Below are positions 8,656-17,132 of a DNA stretch of 64,000 bases, in pieces. Numbering within the stretch: position 1 is the first letter of the stretch; the number at the start of each line of letters is the position of its first letter. The stretch comes from Gammaproteobacteria bacterium. GTDB lineage: Bacteria; Pseudomonadota; Gammaproteobacteria; Arenicellales; UBA868. The notes beneath the pieces are model-generated. The model made no database searches and was not told where the DNA came from. It worked only from the letters and a program-made list of their open reading frames with translations. Made by a program: the position numbers and the translations under genes. The stretch covers positions 124,001 through 188,000 of the forward strand of contig JAKUQS010000003.1 in NCBI GenBank assembly GCA_022451485.1, given 5' to 3'.

Positions 8656-9408
8656 CTAGTAGGTTGCGCGTCCACCGCTAAGATCAAACGCAGCGCCCGT
8701 GGTATAAGAATTTTCCTCCGACGCCATCCACGCAATCATGGCAGCGGCTTCCTCGCGCTCGAGGAAGCGTCCACGCGGAACTTTTGACAACATGTAATCA
8801 ATATGCTCCTGGGTGATTTGATCAAAAATCCTCGTCTTTACGGGCGCGGGAGTAACGCAATTAATTGAAATACTTAAATCCGGCGTTTCTTTAGCCAACG
8901 ACTTGGTCAGGGCGATGACACCCGCTTTAGCTGCGCTGTAGGCTGCCGCATTGGGATTGCCCTCCTTACCGGCTATTGACGCCACGTTCACGATACGCCC
9001 GTAATTTCGCTCACGCATCCCTGGCAAAACCGCGCGACAACAAAAGAATACACCATTGAGATCAACCTCAATTACCTCACGCCAGGCATCGACAGGATAT
9101 TCCCAGGACGGGGCGATCGGTCCGGCAATGCCAGCGTTATTAATCATAATGTCGATACCACCGATCGCCCGCTCTGTCTGCTTTAATGCATCCGCAACGC
9201 ATTCAGCATCTGTAACATCGATAGCTACGTGATGAACAGCATCGTCGTGATTCAGCCCCGCCACCGTTTCCTTCAGTAACGCGTCATCTCGATCCCACAA
9301 GCTAACGCTCGCGCCGGAGTCTAAAAAGCGTTCAACAATGGCAAGTCCAATTCCCTGCGCGCCACCAGTAACAATAGCGCGACGACCATTCAGGTTGATT
9401 TGATTCAT
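8656..9408 (-). CDS. Short-chain dehydrogenase/reductase (classical SDR)
   Basis: This is a 250-residue SDR. The cofactor loop TGGAQGIG is at residues 14-21, followed by 'INNAG', the Ser of 'VNVASIAG' and the Tyr-x3-Lys of 'AYSAAKAG'. The C-terminal 'TGAAFDLSGGRATY' is the usual SDR ending. The ATG at 9408 is preferred to an in-frame start four codons upstream because the Rossmann motif is then at the usual distance from the N-terminus. It is divergent from the MarR gene and probably co-transcribed with the 2-hydroxyacid dehydrogenase downstream. It resembles dehydrogenases of 2-keto-3-deoxy or simple sugars; that is a weak inference. Confidence 0.9.
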   Translation of the reverse strand: MNQINLNGRRAIVTGGAQGIGLAIVERFLDSGASVSLWDRDDALLKETVAGLNHDDAVHHVAIDVTDAECVADALKQTERAIGGIDIMINNAGIAGPIAPSWEYPVDAWREVIEVDLNGVFFCCRAVLPGMRERNYGRIVNVASIAGKEGNPNAAAYSAAKAGVIALTKSLAKETPDLSISINCVTPAPVKTRIFDQITQEHIDYMLSKVPRGRFLEREEAAAMIAWMASEENSYTTGAAFDLSGGRATY

Positions 9409-9447
9409 AATAGTTTCCATGGTTACAATATGCGTGGTTATTATCGG

Positions 9448-9470
9448 TTAGGCAACTAATTTTATCCTAA
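9448..9470. promoter_or_regulatory. Possible MarR operator
   Basis: A short symmetric element, TTAGGCAACTAA at 9448-9459 (TTAG/CTAA arms around GCAA), lies directly upstream of the marR-like start. A second CCTAA at 9466-9470 pairs with TTAGG at 9448-9452. MarR-family operators commonly carry TTGCC/GGCAA-containing palindromes overlapping their own promoter or start. The position fits autoregulation and possibly control of the divergent SDR. The palindrome is short, so the call is tentative. Confidence 0.4.
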
Positions 9471-9952
9471 TGCGCGAAAATCTCGAACGCAACTTTGGTT
9501 TTCTTGTCAATGACGTGGCCCGTCTGCTTCGAACTACATTCGATCGTCGCGTACGTGCTCTGGACCTTACTCGCTCACAGTGGTGGGTTCTTAACCACCT
9601 CTTCAGACAAGACGGTGTCACACAATCGGACCTTGCGGAAATACTTGACATAGAAAAAGCGACACTCGGCAGATTGCTTGACCGTATGGAAGCTAAGAAT
9701 CTAGTTCGTCGACAAACCGACCAGCATGACCGACGGGCAAAACGAATCTATCTAACTGCTGAAGTCGAACCTTCAGTTCAGGCAATGCGCACCATCGCAG
9801 CTGAAATGCGTCGTGACGCATTATCCGGACTAAGTCGCCAAGACCGCGAACAATTTGTCGATTTACTAATTACCGTCAAAGAAAATCTCGTTCGACTCAA
9901 CGAAAACGGCCCATCAAAACCAACGAACCCTAAAGGGAGTACTTCTCGGTGA
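9470..9952 (+). CDS. MarR-family transcriptional regulator
   Basis: This 160-residue winged-helix regulator probably controls the HlyD-type gene that overlaps it. After an N-terminal dimerisation helix ('NDVARLLRTTFDRRV'), the helix-turn-helix reads 'LTRSQWWVLNHLF...GVTQSDLAEILDIEKATLGRLLDRMEAKNLVRR', and the wing has the typical 'DQHDRRAKRIYLT'. Members of this family respond to phenolic or hydrophobic compounds and repress efflux genes. The stop overlaps the next gene's GTG start by four bases (GTGA), so the two are translationally coupled. A likely operator lies just upstream. Confidence 0.93.
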   Translation: MRENLERNFGFLVNDVARLLRTTFDRRVRALDLTRSQWWVLNHLFRQDGVTQSDLAEILDIEKATLGRLLDRMEAKNLVRRQTDQHDRRAKRIYLTAEVEPSVQAMRTIAAEMRRDALSGLSRQDREQFVDLLITVKENLVRLNENGPSKPTNPKGSTSR

Positions 9953-11079
9953 GCGATGGCAACGGGTCAACGCGACCAAAATCCCGCAAACTTCTGCGCC
10001 CAATTCTCCTGTTGGTCGTGCCAGTGATCGCATTACTTGGGCTGATTTACCTGTATACAACTGGAGGACGCTACGTAGTCACCGAAAACGCATACGTCAA
10101 ATCTGACGTCATTACCATTAGTGCCGACGTATCCGGTCGTGTTACTGACGTTGCAGTTGAGGAGAACCAACGCGTAAGCAAAGGCGATCTGCTGTTTCGA
10201 TTAGACGCCGCCCCTTATGAAATAGAAGTACAGCGGGCTGAATCTGAGATGGACCTCGTCGCGACAAAAATTGAGTCGCTTCACACCGATTACAGAGAGA
10301 CGCTAATCAAAAGGAAACACGCTCTGGAACAAATAGATTTTCTGACTCGCCAATTAAAACGACAGCGTCAATTACGGAAGCAGGGTCTCGGCAGTGAAGA
10401 GCGATACGACGAAGCGCGACATACGGTGGAAACAGCCAAACAACAAGTGCAGTTGATTCAACAGGATACTGAACGAGTACTTGCTGCGCTCGGAGGTGCA
10501 GTCAACCAGCCCATTGAAAATCATCCCGACTACCGACGTGCCCGGGCGACCCGTGATCAAGCTGCGCTGGATCTCGCTCATACAAAGATCGTCGCGGGGA
10601 CGACTGGAATCATCAGCAACCTCAAACTACAAATAGGTGAATTTGTAGCTGCTGGCAAGCCAGTCTTCAGCCTAGTGGACACAACCAGAGTATGGGTTGA
10701 AGCCAATCTCAAGGAAACACAGCTGACTCATGTCCGTGAGGGGCAGAGCGCCAGCATAGTGGCTGACGCCTACCCTGATCAAATCTGGGACACTATCGTG
10801 GACAATATCGCGCCGGCAACCGGTGCCGAATTTGCTCTGTTACCCCCTCAAAATGCCTCAGGCAACTGGGTCAAAGTCGTACAGTGGGTACCCGTTCGGT
10901 TAAATCTAAACCAACAGGCCTCCAAGGAAAGCGCACTCAGAGCCGGCATGACAGTAACCGTTCGTATTGACACGGAACGACGCCGCGGACTGCCGCAGTT
11001 TTTACGGCCGTTATTCGGTGATGACGATGTCGCATCGTTCGCACAAAATAACGGTGTCGAGGCAAAGGCTACAAACTAA
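9949..11079 (+). CDS. HlyD/EmrA-type membrane fusion protein
   Basis: This 376-residue periplasmic adaptor would join an inner-membrane pump to an outer-membrane channel. It has one N-terminal membrane segment (about residues 18-38), then the barrel-sandwich start 'YVVTENAYVKSDVITISADVSGRVTDVAVEENQRVSKGDLLFRLD', a long coiled-coil hairpin (about 90-210) and the beta-barrel with 'VWVEANLKETQLTHVREGQ'. These features are those of EmrA. It starts with GTG overlapping the marR stop. The EmrB (DHA2-family MFS) partner that normally follows is absent: the next gene is a small convergent protein. The MFS gene at 12.7-13.9 kb is of a different type and strand. Confidence 0.9.
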   Translation: MSDGNGSTRPKSRKLLRPILLLVVPVIALLGLIYLYTTGGRYVVTENAYVKSDVITISADVSGRVTDVAVEENQRVSKGDLLFRLDAAPYEIEVQRAESEMDLVATKIESLHTDYRETLIKRKHALEQIDFLTRQLKRQRQLRKQGLGSEERYDEARHTVETAKQQVQLIQQDTERVLAALGGAVNQPIENHPDYRRARATRDQAALDLAHTKIVAGTTGIISNLKLQIGEFVAAGKPVFSLVDTTRVWVEANLKETQLTHVREGQSASIVADAYPDQIWDTIVDNIAPATGAEFALLPPQNASGNWVKVVQWVPVRLNLNQQASKESALRAGMTVTVRIDTERRRGLPQFLRPLFGDDDVASFAQNNGVEAKATN

Positions 11080-11099
11080 TCCAGAGACCACCTGACTAG

Positions 11100-11462
11100 T
11101 CATTCTGATGACGTAATCACCTTGCGCAAAACATGCTGGCGATTAGAGGTATGGGGTCTCACCTGCCCTGGCCAACGACCCTGTTCAACAGCCGCGGCCC
11201 AAGCGTCAGAGGTCAGGACCTCAGGACTTTCTATCTGATAGAAAGCACTATATCGAGGGACCCCATCGTTCGGCACCACATTAATTTTCCCTCCCATAGC
11301 GACTTTCAGTTCCTCAGTAATCAGGCGAGATACCGCCAGCACCCCGGGCACCTCCAGTAACATGGGAACGTGTTCTTCGTCATAAACCTCATTGAAAAGG
11401 CCTTCACTTTCTCGTGTCACATCCATACTGGCTGAAAAAACATAACGAGTCTTAAATGACAT
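11100..11462 (-). CDS. Small protein of unknown function, dimeric alpha/beta-barrel-like
   Basis: This 120-residue soluble protein has the alternating pattern of the dimeric alpha/beta-barrel (EthD/NIPSNAP-like) fold: 'KTRYVFSASMDV' as first strand, 'FNEVYDEEHVPMLLEVPGVLAVSRL' as helix and second strand, and 'YSAFYQIESPEVL' as third strand and helix. The 'YDEEHVP' element resembles the W/Y-x-x-x-H region of EthD-like proteins. It lies 52 bases downstream of the mandelate-racemase-family gene on the same strand, so both may be one operon. It could be a small decarboxylase, isomerase or ring-modifying enzyme; function is not determined. Confidence 0.7.
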   Translation of the reverse strand: MSFKTRYVFSASMDVTRESEGLFNEVYDEEHVPMLLEVPGVLAVSRLITEELKVAMGGKINVVPNDGVPRYSAFYQIESPEVLTSDAWAAAVEQGRWPGQVRPHTSNRQHVLRKVITSSE

Positions 11463-11514
11463 ATTGCTTGCTCCTCACAATCAAGGGTGTAAATCCGACT
11501 TCCGCGTACTGCAC

Positions 11515-12603
11515 TCATTCAGCCAACGATGAGAGGGCATCAAAATCAAACGCCACTCCATGCCCGGCTCGATCAGGCGCCTGTGCCCAACCTTCGCTGA
11601 TTTGAATGGGTGACTCAATAAACCGTTCAAGACCGAAACCGTGGACCTCAAGATAAGACGCATTGGGGATACCACCCAGCAAGTGCACGTGAAGGTCGTG
11701 AACGCCGTGCGAGGTCACCGGCAAATTATGACTCTCTGCCAGCCGGGCGACACGCAACCACGGCGTAATCCCACCCAGCGTGGCCGCATCAGGCTCAGGA
11801 AAACTGACACCGCCATAACGAATCAAGTCACGAAATTCGTATGTGCTGTGGAGGTTCTCACCACTCGCGATCGGCACGCCACCTTCCCGCGCAATACGAG
11901 CATGACCCGCCACATCATCCGGGATTGTTGGCTCTTCAAGCCAAAAAATATCGGCTCCTGCCAATCGCCGAGCCGCACGTATTGCCTCGCTCACACTCCA
12001 GCGCATGTTGGCATCGACCATCAATGGAATCTCGTCACCGAGCCAACCTCGCATGGCATAGACCCGCTCTACATCTTCCGATAAATGCTCTCTTCCTACC
12101 TTCATTTTAATCGCGCGAAATCCTCGACCCGTAAAACCCTGCGTCTGCGCCTGCAATTGATCCAGAGTGAACTGCAGGTCAATCCCGCCAGCATACGCTT
12201 TGACTCGGCCATCTCCTCCGCCCAGCATTCGCCATAACGGGATGTCGCGTGCACGAGCCTTAAGATCCCATAACCCAACGTCAACCGCTGCCATAGCAAA
12301 ACTGACAATCCCGCCACGACCAACAAAATGCAGATGCCACCACATGTCTTTCCACAACTCATCAATCGCGTTTGCATCACGACCCAACAACCACGACGCC
12401 AAATTGTCTTGGATCAGCCGACGAATCGCGGATGTTCCAATGTCACCGACGGTATAGGTATAACCCAGCCCCGTGTGACCACTATCCACAGTAATTCGAA
12501 CCGTGACCAGTCCGAAAGTTGTTATCAGACCGTGCGTGGAGTCAGACAGCGGTGGATCAAGCGGAATACGAAAATGGTCCACACAAACGTCGGTGATTTT
12601 CAT
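11515..12603 (-). CDS. Mandelate racemase/muconate lactonizing enzyme family protein (enolase superfamily)
   Basis: This 362-residue enolase-superfamily enzyme removes the alpha-proton of a carboxylate, giving racemisation or dehydration. The N-terminal capping domain is followed by a TIM barrel with the KxK base at K166/K168 (AIKMKVG), metal ligands D197 (MVDANMRW), E223 (WLEEPT) and E249 (ASGEN), and H299 in 'VTSHGVHDLHVHLLGG'. K-x-K plus His places it in the mandelate racemase subgroup, which includes many sugar-acid dehydratases. Together with the lactonase-like amidohydrolase and IlvD/Edd enzyme nearby, an acid-sugar dehydratase is likely, but which acid cannot be read from sequence. The MFS gene upstream on the same strand is about 49 bases away. 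Confidence 0.9.
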   Translation of the reverse strand: MKITDVCVDHFRIPLDPPLSDSTHGLITTFGLVTVRITVDSGHTGLGYTYTVGDIGTSAIRRLIQDNLASWLLGRDANAIDELWKDMWWHLHFVGRGGIVSFAMAAVDVGLWDLKARARDIPLWRMLGGGDGRVKAYAGGIDLQFTLDQLQAQTQGFTGRGFRAIKMKVGREHLSEDVERVYAMRGWLGDEIPLMVDANMRWSVSEAIRAARRLAGADIFWLEEPTIPDDVAGHARIAREGGVPIASGENLHSTYEFRDLIRYGGVSFPEPDAATLGGITPWLRVARLAESHNLPVTSHGVHDLHVHLLGGIPNASYLEVHGFGLERFIESPIQISEGWAQAPDRAGHGVAFDFDALSSLAE

Positions 12604-12652
12604 CAGCTATTCCTCTATTCCAGCCAGCTTTTTCTTCGACTGAAGACTAATG

Positions 12653-13900
12653 CTAAGGCAGCGTCTGAGGAGCCAGCACCTCAGGCCACAGCCGACAGAC
12701 TAACAGCAGTGCCAAAAACCCTTCGAGTGTACAGATAACAATTGCCAGTTCAGCACCAAACCATTGCCCCAAGAGACCGATATGCAGAAATCCTACGGTC
12801 GATAGACCAATACAAACCGATAATACCCCCATCATGCGGCCGCGCGCTTCCACCGGCGTGCATAACATCACCAACGCCCCCTGCATGGCTGAAAAGAAAC
12901 CCGCCCCAATACCCGCTAAAAATAGAAAGCCTGCAGCCGGCAAGAAAGATTCAACCTGAGAGAACGCAAATGCCATGAATAAAAAGAGCAATGTGCCGTA
13001 AGTGTATAGGTATCGGTAATGGCGCAGCTCGGCAAAAGCCAGAATCAGTAGTGCCCCCGACAATGCGCCCATACCCTCGGCACTCATCAACACTCCGATC
13101 GGTAAAGGTGTCAAACCCAGTGTCTGCTTGCCCATCACTGGGATCATCGAAAAAAACGGAAACCCCCATACATTCCAGACCACAGTCACCGCCATGAGGC
13201 CTTGCAAAGTGCGTTCCTGCCGCAACAGCTGAAAACCATTCCATAGTGCCGAAAACACACTTAAACCCCCACCGGACTGCTGGGAACCAGCCACCCGTGT
13301 GCCAAATAAGGTAACCAATGTTGCTATTACATAGAGGAGCGACCCGAGGAAAAATACGCCGTGGATACCAGCATACTCCAGGAACAGTCCGCCAAGTATC
13401 GGGCCGAGAAAACGAGTGCCGTTGCTCGTCACCGTGTCCAAAGTCATCGCAGAACCCAGTTGAACCGGAGCTACAACGTCTGCGTACAATGTTCTACGCA
13501 CTGGATTATCAAAAGCCCATAGCAACCCATTCAGGAGTGCACTGGCAGTCAGCAACCACAAGGTAACATGGCCATTTTGCGCCATGACGCCAAACCAAAA
13601 CGACGCGGCACCCACAGCCAACATACTCGTGAACAATGCAACGCGACGGTTGATTCGTTCCGCTAACGCGCCTGTTAATGCGCCTACAAGAGCTAAGGGT
13701 AAGAAGCGAACAATAACCATCATGGCGACAGCAAAGGGTGATTCGGTAATTTCGAAAACTGCTACGCTAACGGCCAACATCTCGAGCCAACGAACCGTGT
13801 TTAACGCCCCTCCAACAAACCAAAGAGAAACAAATTCTCGGTTGCGCATTAGCGCGGGGTGCGGCGACGGTTTGTATTCAGGCGATGTCAAGTCATTCAC
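12653..13900 (-). CDS. MFS transporter (enterobactin-exporter-like, EntS/DUF894 type)
   Basis: This 415-residue major facilitator has about 12 predicted membrane segments. The opening 'LMRNREFVSLWFVGGALNTVRWLEMLAVSVAVFEITESPFAVAMM' and the loop 'LAERINRRVAL' (the MFS motif A position) are typical of the EntS-like group of exporters. The substrate is unknown. It precedes the mandelate-racemase-family gene by about 49 bases, so it may move that pathway's substrate or a related compound. It is divergent from ridA. It is not a convincing partner for the HlyD protein at 9.9 kb, since EmrB-type pumps have 14 segments and are encoded directly downstream. Confidence 0.88.
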   Translation of the reverse strand: MNDLTSPEYKPSPHPALMRNREFVSLWFVGGALNTVRWLEMLAVSVAVFEITESPFAVAMMVIVRFLPLALVGALTGALAERINRRVALFTSMLAVGAASFWFGVMAQNGHVTLWLLTASALLNGLLWAFDNPVRRTLYADVVAPVQLGSAMTLDTVTSNGTRFLGPILGGLFLEYAGIHGVFFLGSLLYVIATLVTLFGTRVAGSQQSGGGLSVFSALWNGFQLLRQERTLQGLMAVTVVWNVWGFPFFSMIPVMGKQTLGLTPLPIGVLMSAEGMGALSGALLILAFAELRHYRYLYTYGTLLFLFMAFAFSQVESFLPAAGFLFLAGIGAGFFSAMQGALVMLCTPVEARGRMMGVLSVCIGLSTVGFLHIGLLGQWFGAELAIVICTLEGFLALLLVCRLWPEVLAPQTLP

Positions 13901-13987
13901 AAGTCACGTTCTAAGTAACTTCCTGGTTTGGCAGAGGCTGTGCAAACATGATAGCGTGATCCTTGGCGAACGACGAGGTGACTTGCA

Positions 13988-14383
13988 ATGACGGGGATCG
14001 AACGATACCTACTTGAAGACCAACCTGAACCGGTCAGCCACTATTGCCACGCAGTCCGGGCAGGTGACCGAGTGTGGCTATCTGGAACGGTAGGCATTCG
14101 ACCAGACGGCTCAGTCCCGAGCGATGTTGTCGAGCAATTTGAAGTAGCGATGAACAACCTAGACGGAGCCCTGCGGGCCACGGGCGGGCGACCGGAAAAT
14201 ATAGTCAAGGTGCAGGTTTTTCTTATCGACGTTAACGACAGGGAAAAGATCAACCCAATTCGCCAGGCGTACTTTGGTGAACATCGGCCTGCCTCGACGC
14301 TGGTTGGGATTCCAGCGCTGGTCAGTCCGGAACTAAAAGTCGAAATTGAAGCCGAAGCCATTCTCGATTCGGGAACTGATTAA
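13988..14383 (+). CDS. RidA family (YjgF/YER057c/UK114) protein
   Basis: This 131-residue protein is a member of the RidA family of enamine/imine deaminases, which protect PLP enzymes from reactive intermediates. It shows 'VWLSGTVGIRPDGSV', the 'EQFEVAMNNLDGALRATGG' helix, and the C-terminal strand with 'HRPASTLVGIPALVSPELKVEIEAEAI', which includes the Arg and Glu of the trimer active site. It lies 39 bases before a beta-keto acid cleavage enzyme in the same direction, so it may process an imine or an analogue in that pathway. It is probably the first gene of the BKACE-TRAP transcript. Confidence 0.9.
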   Translation: MTGIERYLLEDQPEPVSHYCHAVRAGDRVWLSGTVGIRPDGSVPSDVVEQFEVAMNNLDGALRATGGRPENIVKVQVFLIDVNDREKINPIRQAYFGEHRPASTLVGIPALVSPELKVEIEAEAILDSGTD

Positions 14384-14422
14384 ACTCCCGATCACTACAC
14401 CGATTTTTCAAAGGAGCACATC

Positions 14423-15358
14423 ATGGCCAAAGGTCGCAAAGTCATCATTACCTGTGCTGTCACTGGGTCAATCCATACACCAAGCATGTCTCCCCACTTG
14501 CCATTAACACCAGCAGACATTGCGCAACAATCGATCGACGCGGCCGAAGCGGGCGCCGCTATCATTCACTTGCATGCACGGGACCCCGCAGATGGCCGGC
14601 CCACACCAGACCCTGAAATGTTCATGCAGTTTCTTCCCACGATTCGTGACGGCTGCGACGCGGTAATTAACATCACTACCGGTGGCGGTCATGGCATGAC
14701 GCTGGACGAGCGTCTCGCAGCACCACTCAGAGCCAGCCCCGAAATGTGTTCGCTCAACATGGGCTCAATGAACTTTGGGCTTTTCCCGATGCTGCAACGC
14801 TATGATGAATTTCGCTATGAATGGGAACGGGCACACCTGGAAAACAGTCGTGACTTTATCTTTCGCAACACGTTTAAAGACATTGAGCATGTACTGCAGA
14901 CGCTGGGTGAGGGATGCGGCACGCGTTTTGAATTTGAGTGCTACGACATTGGCCATCTCTATAATCTTGCACACTTTCTAGACCGCGGGCTGGTCAAGCC
15001 GCCGCTTTTCGTACAGTCCATCTTTGGAATTCTAGGGGGCATCGGTGCCGATCCTGAAAACGTGACCCACATGCGCCGCATCGCTGACAAGCTGTTTGGT
15101 GATGACTACGTATGGAGCCTGCTCGCCGGGGGCCGGCACCAGTTACCGCTGGTTACCATGAGTGCGATTATGGGGGGCAACGTACGTGTGGGACTTGAAG
15201 ATAGCCTATATGCCGGGAAAGGGCAGCTCGCGACCTCCAATGCCGAGCAGGTCTCAATCATCCGGCGAGTCGTGGAGCGGCTCTCGATGGACATTGCAAG
15301 CGCAGATGAGGCCCGTGAGATGCTGGCTCTTAAGGGCGCAGATCAAGTAGGCTTCTAG
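14423..15358 (+). CDS. Beta-keto acid cleavage enzyme (BKACE, DUF849 family)
   Basis: This 311-residue Zn-dependent TIM-barrel enzyme belongs to the family of Kce, 3-keto-5-aminohexanoate cleavage enzyme. Members react a beta-keto acid with acetyl-CoA to give acetoacetate and a CoA thioester. The metal-binding HLHAR is at residues 49-53, and 'INITTGGG', 'CSLNMGSMNFG' and the late 'GNVRVGLEDSLY' carry further active-site residues. No lysine fermentation genes (kamA, kamD) are nearby, so the substrate is another beta-keto acid, for example from carnitine, dehydrocarnitine or an amino-acid derivative. A ribosome binding site AAAGGAG precedes the ATG. A TRAP transporter follows. Confidence 0.9.
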   Translation: MAKGRKVIITCAVTGSIHTPSMSPHLPLTPADIAQQSIDAAEAGAAIIHLHARDPADGRPTPDPEMFMQFLPTIRDGCDAVINITTGGGHGMTLDERLAAPLRASPEMCSLNMGSMNFGLFPMLQRYDEFRYEWERAHLENSRDFIFRNTFKDIEHVLQTLGEGCGTRFEFECYDIGHLYNLAHFLDRGLVKPPLFVQSIFGILGGIGADPENVTHMRRIADKLFGDDYVWSLLAGGRHQLPLVTMSAIMGGNVRVGLEDSLYAGKGQLATSNAEQVSIIRRVVERLSMDIASADEAREMLALKGADQVGF

Positions 15359-15603
15359 CCATCTGCTGCCTTGACCGCAGATATAGTGTGGAATTGTGAT
15401 TACCTTATAAGCTAACATCAGGGCTAGCAGTGAAGGAGGATGAGCTGGCCAGGTATGACATCCAGCGGGTTGCGGCCGGCGTCTAGACGGAACGATCCCT
15501 TAAAGGTGGAATGGAAGGTGCCAGACAACGGCGGCGACCATCGAACATAACGTAACGGTTGAATATATCGGCCGACACTATCATTCGAAATCGGAGTCAC
15601 GGA

Positions 15604-17100
15604 ATGGAAGAAGTCCAAAAAAGCACCGGGCGCTACTGGGGCATCGGAATCGTTGTCGGCATCCTCGCGGTAATCGCGATTGTCTACATAAGGATCCTCG
15701 GTATGAACGCCGAGGAACAAGAAGAACTCCTGTATCTGGTTCAGGATTTTCTCCCCATCATCATGTTCGGCACCCTTGCATGTCTGCTTTTTTCAGGATT
15801 CCCGGTGGCTTTCATCCTTGGCGGCATTGCCTTTCTATTTGGCATGATCGGCTATTGGATCGACATGTTCGATCTGATCGAGTTTTTTAACTTCCTACCC
15901 AGAATCTGGTTCCAAGGCGCTGAGAATCTGGTACTCGTAGCGGTTCCCGCATTTGTCTTCATGGGCGTCATGATGGAACGCAGCGGAGTCGCCAATGACT
16001 TGCTCTACTGCGTGCAGGTTTTGCTGAAAAACGTGGCCGGTTCCCTCGCATTAGCCGTCATCGTCATGGGCACGGTGTTGGCTGCAATGACGGGTATCAT
16101 CGGTGCTTCGGTCACGATGATGACCGCCCTCGCCCTGCCAACAATGATCAAACAGGGCTACAAGAATTCACTGTCGTGTGGCTGTATCGCGGCCTCTGGC
16201 ACGCTCGGGATTCTGATCCCCCCCAGCATCATGCTCATCATCATGGCTGACTTGATGGCGGTGTCTGTCGGCAACATGTTCATGGCGGCCATCATCCCGG
16301 GATTAGTGCTTGCCTTCTTTTATCTGTTGTTTGTCGCCCTCTATGCCAAGTTCAGGCCCGAGGTCGCCCCCAGTCTGCCGCCGGAACTGCTCTATGTGCC
16401 CAGAAATAAGTACCCGGCCATGATTTTCAAGAGTTTTCTGCCACCTGTTCTGCTAATTTTTATGATTAAAGGTTCGATCCTCTTCGGGATCGCCGCGCCC
16501 AGTGAGGCGGGTGCCGTAGGGGCTTTTGGCACCATATTGCTCGCGATCGGTAATCGGCGCCTGACCTTCGATCTACTTAAGGGCGTCTGCCACACCTCGG
16601 CACGCACGATTGCGATGATCTTTTTTATCATCATCAGTGCAACCTGTTTTGCTTATGTCTATCGCTCACTAGGCGGCGACGACATCGTCGAGCACTTAAT
16701 CCTGTCCGCAGGACTCACCTCCTGGCAATTGCTGATTTTGCTGATGGGCATCACGTTTATGTTAGGTTTCTTTCTGGACTGGATCGAAATCACCCTGATC
16801 GTGCTTCCGGTCTTTGCGCCGCTCATTACCGGACTTGATTTTGGCGACCACGTCGCATCCAAAGACATTGTGTTCTGGTTTCTAGTGCTAATGGCCATTA
16901 ACCTGCAGACTTCGTTTCTTACACCACCTTTTGGTTTCGCACTCTTCTATTTAAAGGGCATTGCGCCGAGAGAAGTGAAAATTCAGGAAATCTACAAAGG
17001 CATCATCCCGTTCGTTCTACTCCAGCTTGGCGGGCTAATACTGGTGATGTGGAAACCGAATGTTGCCCTGTGGCTGATGAAACTCGCCTACGACTACTAG
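15604..17100 (+). CDS. TRAP transporter large permease (DctM type)
   Basis: This 498-residue membrane subunit catalyses Na+-driven uptake of an organic acid. It has an extra N-terminal segment (about residues 11-30) before the usual DctM core, then 'LLFSGFPVAFILGG', 'LVLVAVPAFVFMGVMMERSG', 'GIIGASVTMMTALALPTMIKQGY' and 'ASGTLGILIPPSIMLI', all hallmark segments. The ATG at 15604 is preferred to an upstream in-frame start because the family's N-terminus and a GGAG ribosome site (15593 region) fit it. It is the first transporter gene, before the small subunit, reversed from the common P-Q-M order, and no DctP gene precedes it. Confidence 0.92.
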   Translation: MEEVQKSTGRYWGIGIVVGILAVIAIVYIRILGMNAEEQEELLYLVQDFLPIIMFGTLACLLFSGFPVAFILGGIAFLFGMIGYWIDMFDLIEFFNFLPRIWFQGAENLVLVAVPAFVFMGVMMERSGVANDLLYCVQVLLKNVAGSLALAVIVMGTVLAAMTGIIGASVTMMTALALPTMIKQGYKNSLSCGCIAASGTLGILIPPSIMLIIMADLMAVSVGNMFMAAIIPGLVLAFFYLLFVALYAKFRPEVAPSLPPELLYVPRNKYPAMIFKSFLPPVLLIFMIKGSILFGIAAPSEAGAVGAFGTILLAIGNRRLTFDLLKGVCHTSARTIAMIFFIIISATCFAYVYRSLGGDDIVEHLILSAGLTSWQLLILLMGITFMLGFFLDWIEITLIVLPVFAPLITGLDFGDHVASKDIVFWFLVLMAINLQTSFLTPPFGFALFYLKGIAPREVKIQEIYKGIIPFVLLQLGGLILVMWKPNVALWLMKLAYDY

Positions 17101-17132
17101 TGCCTGGCATCTGAATAACGGAGAACATTCCA

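Noticed and set aside
12653-13900. MFS gene as the missing partner of the HlyD protein
   Set aside because: It is of the EntS-like 12-segment type, on the opposite strand, and separated by three genes from the adaptor.
15433-15550. Strong AAGGAGG site followed by a 36-codon frame in the BKACE-TRAP gap
   Set aside because: The ATG directly abuts the ribosome site with no spacing, and the short peptide has no recognisable features; probably chance.
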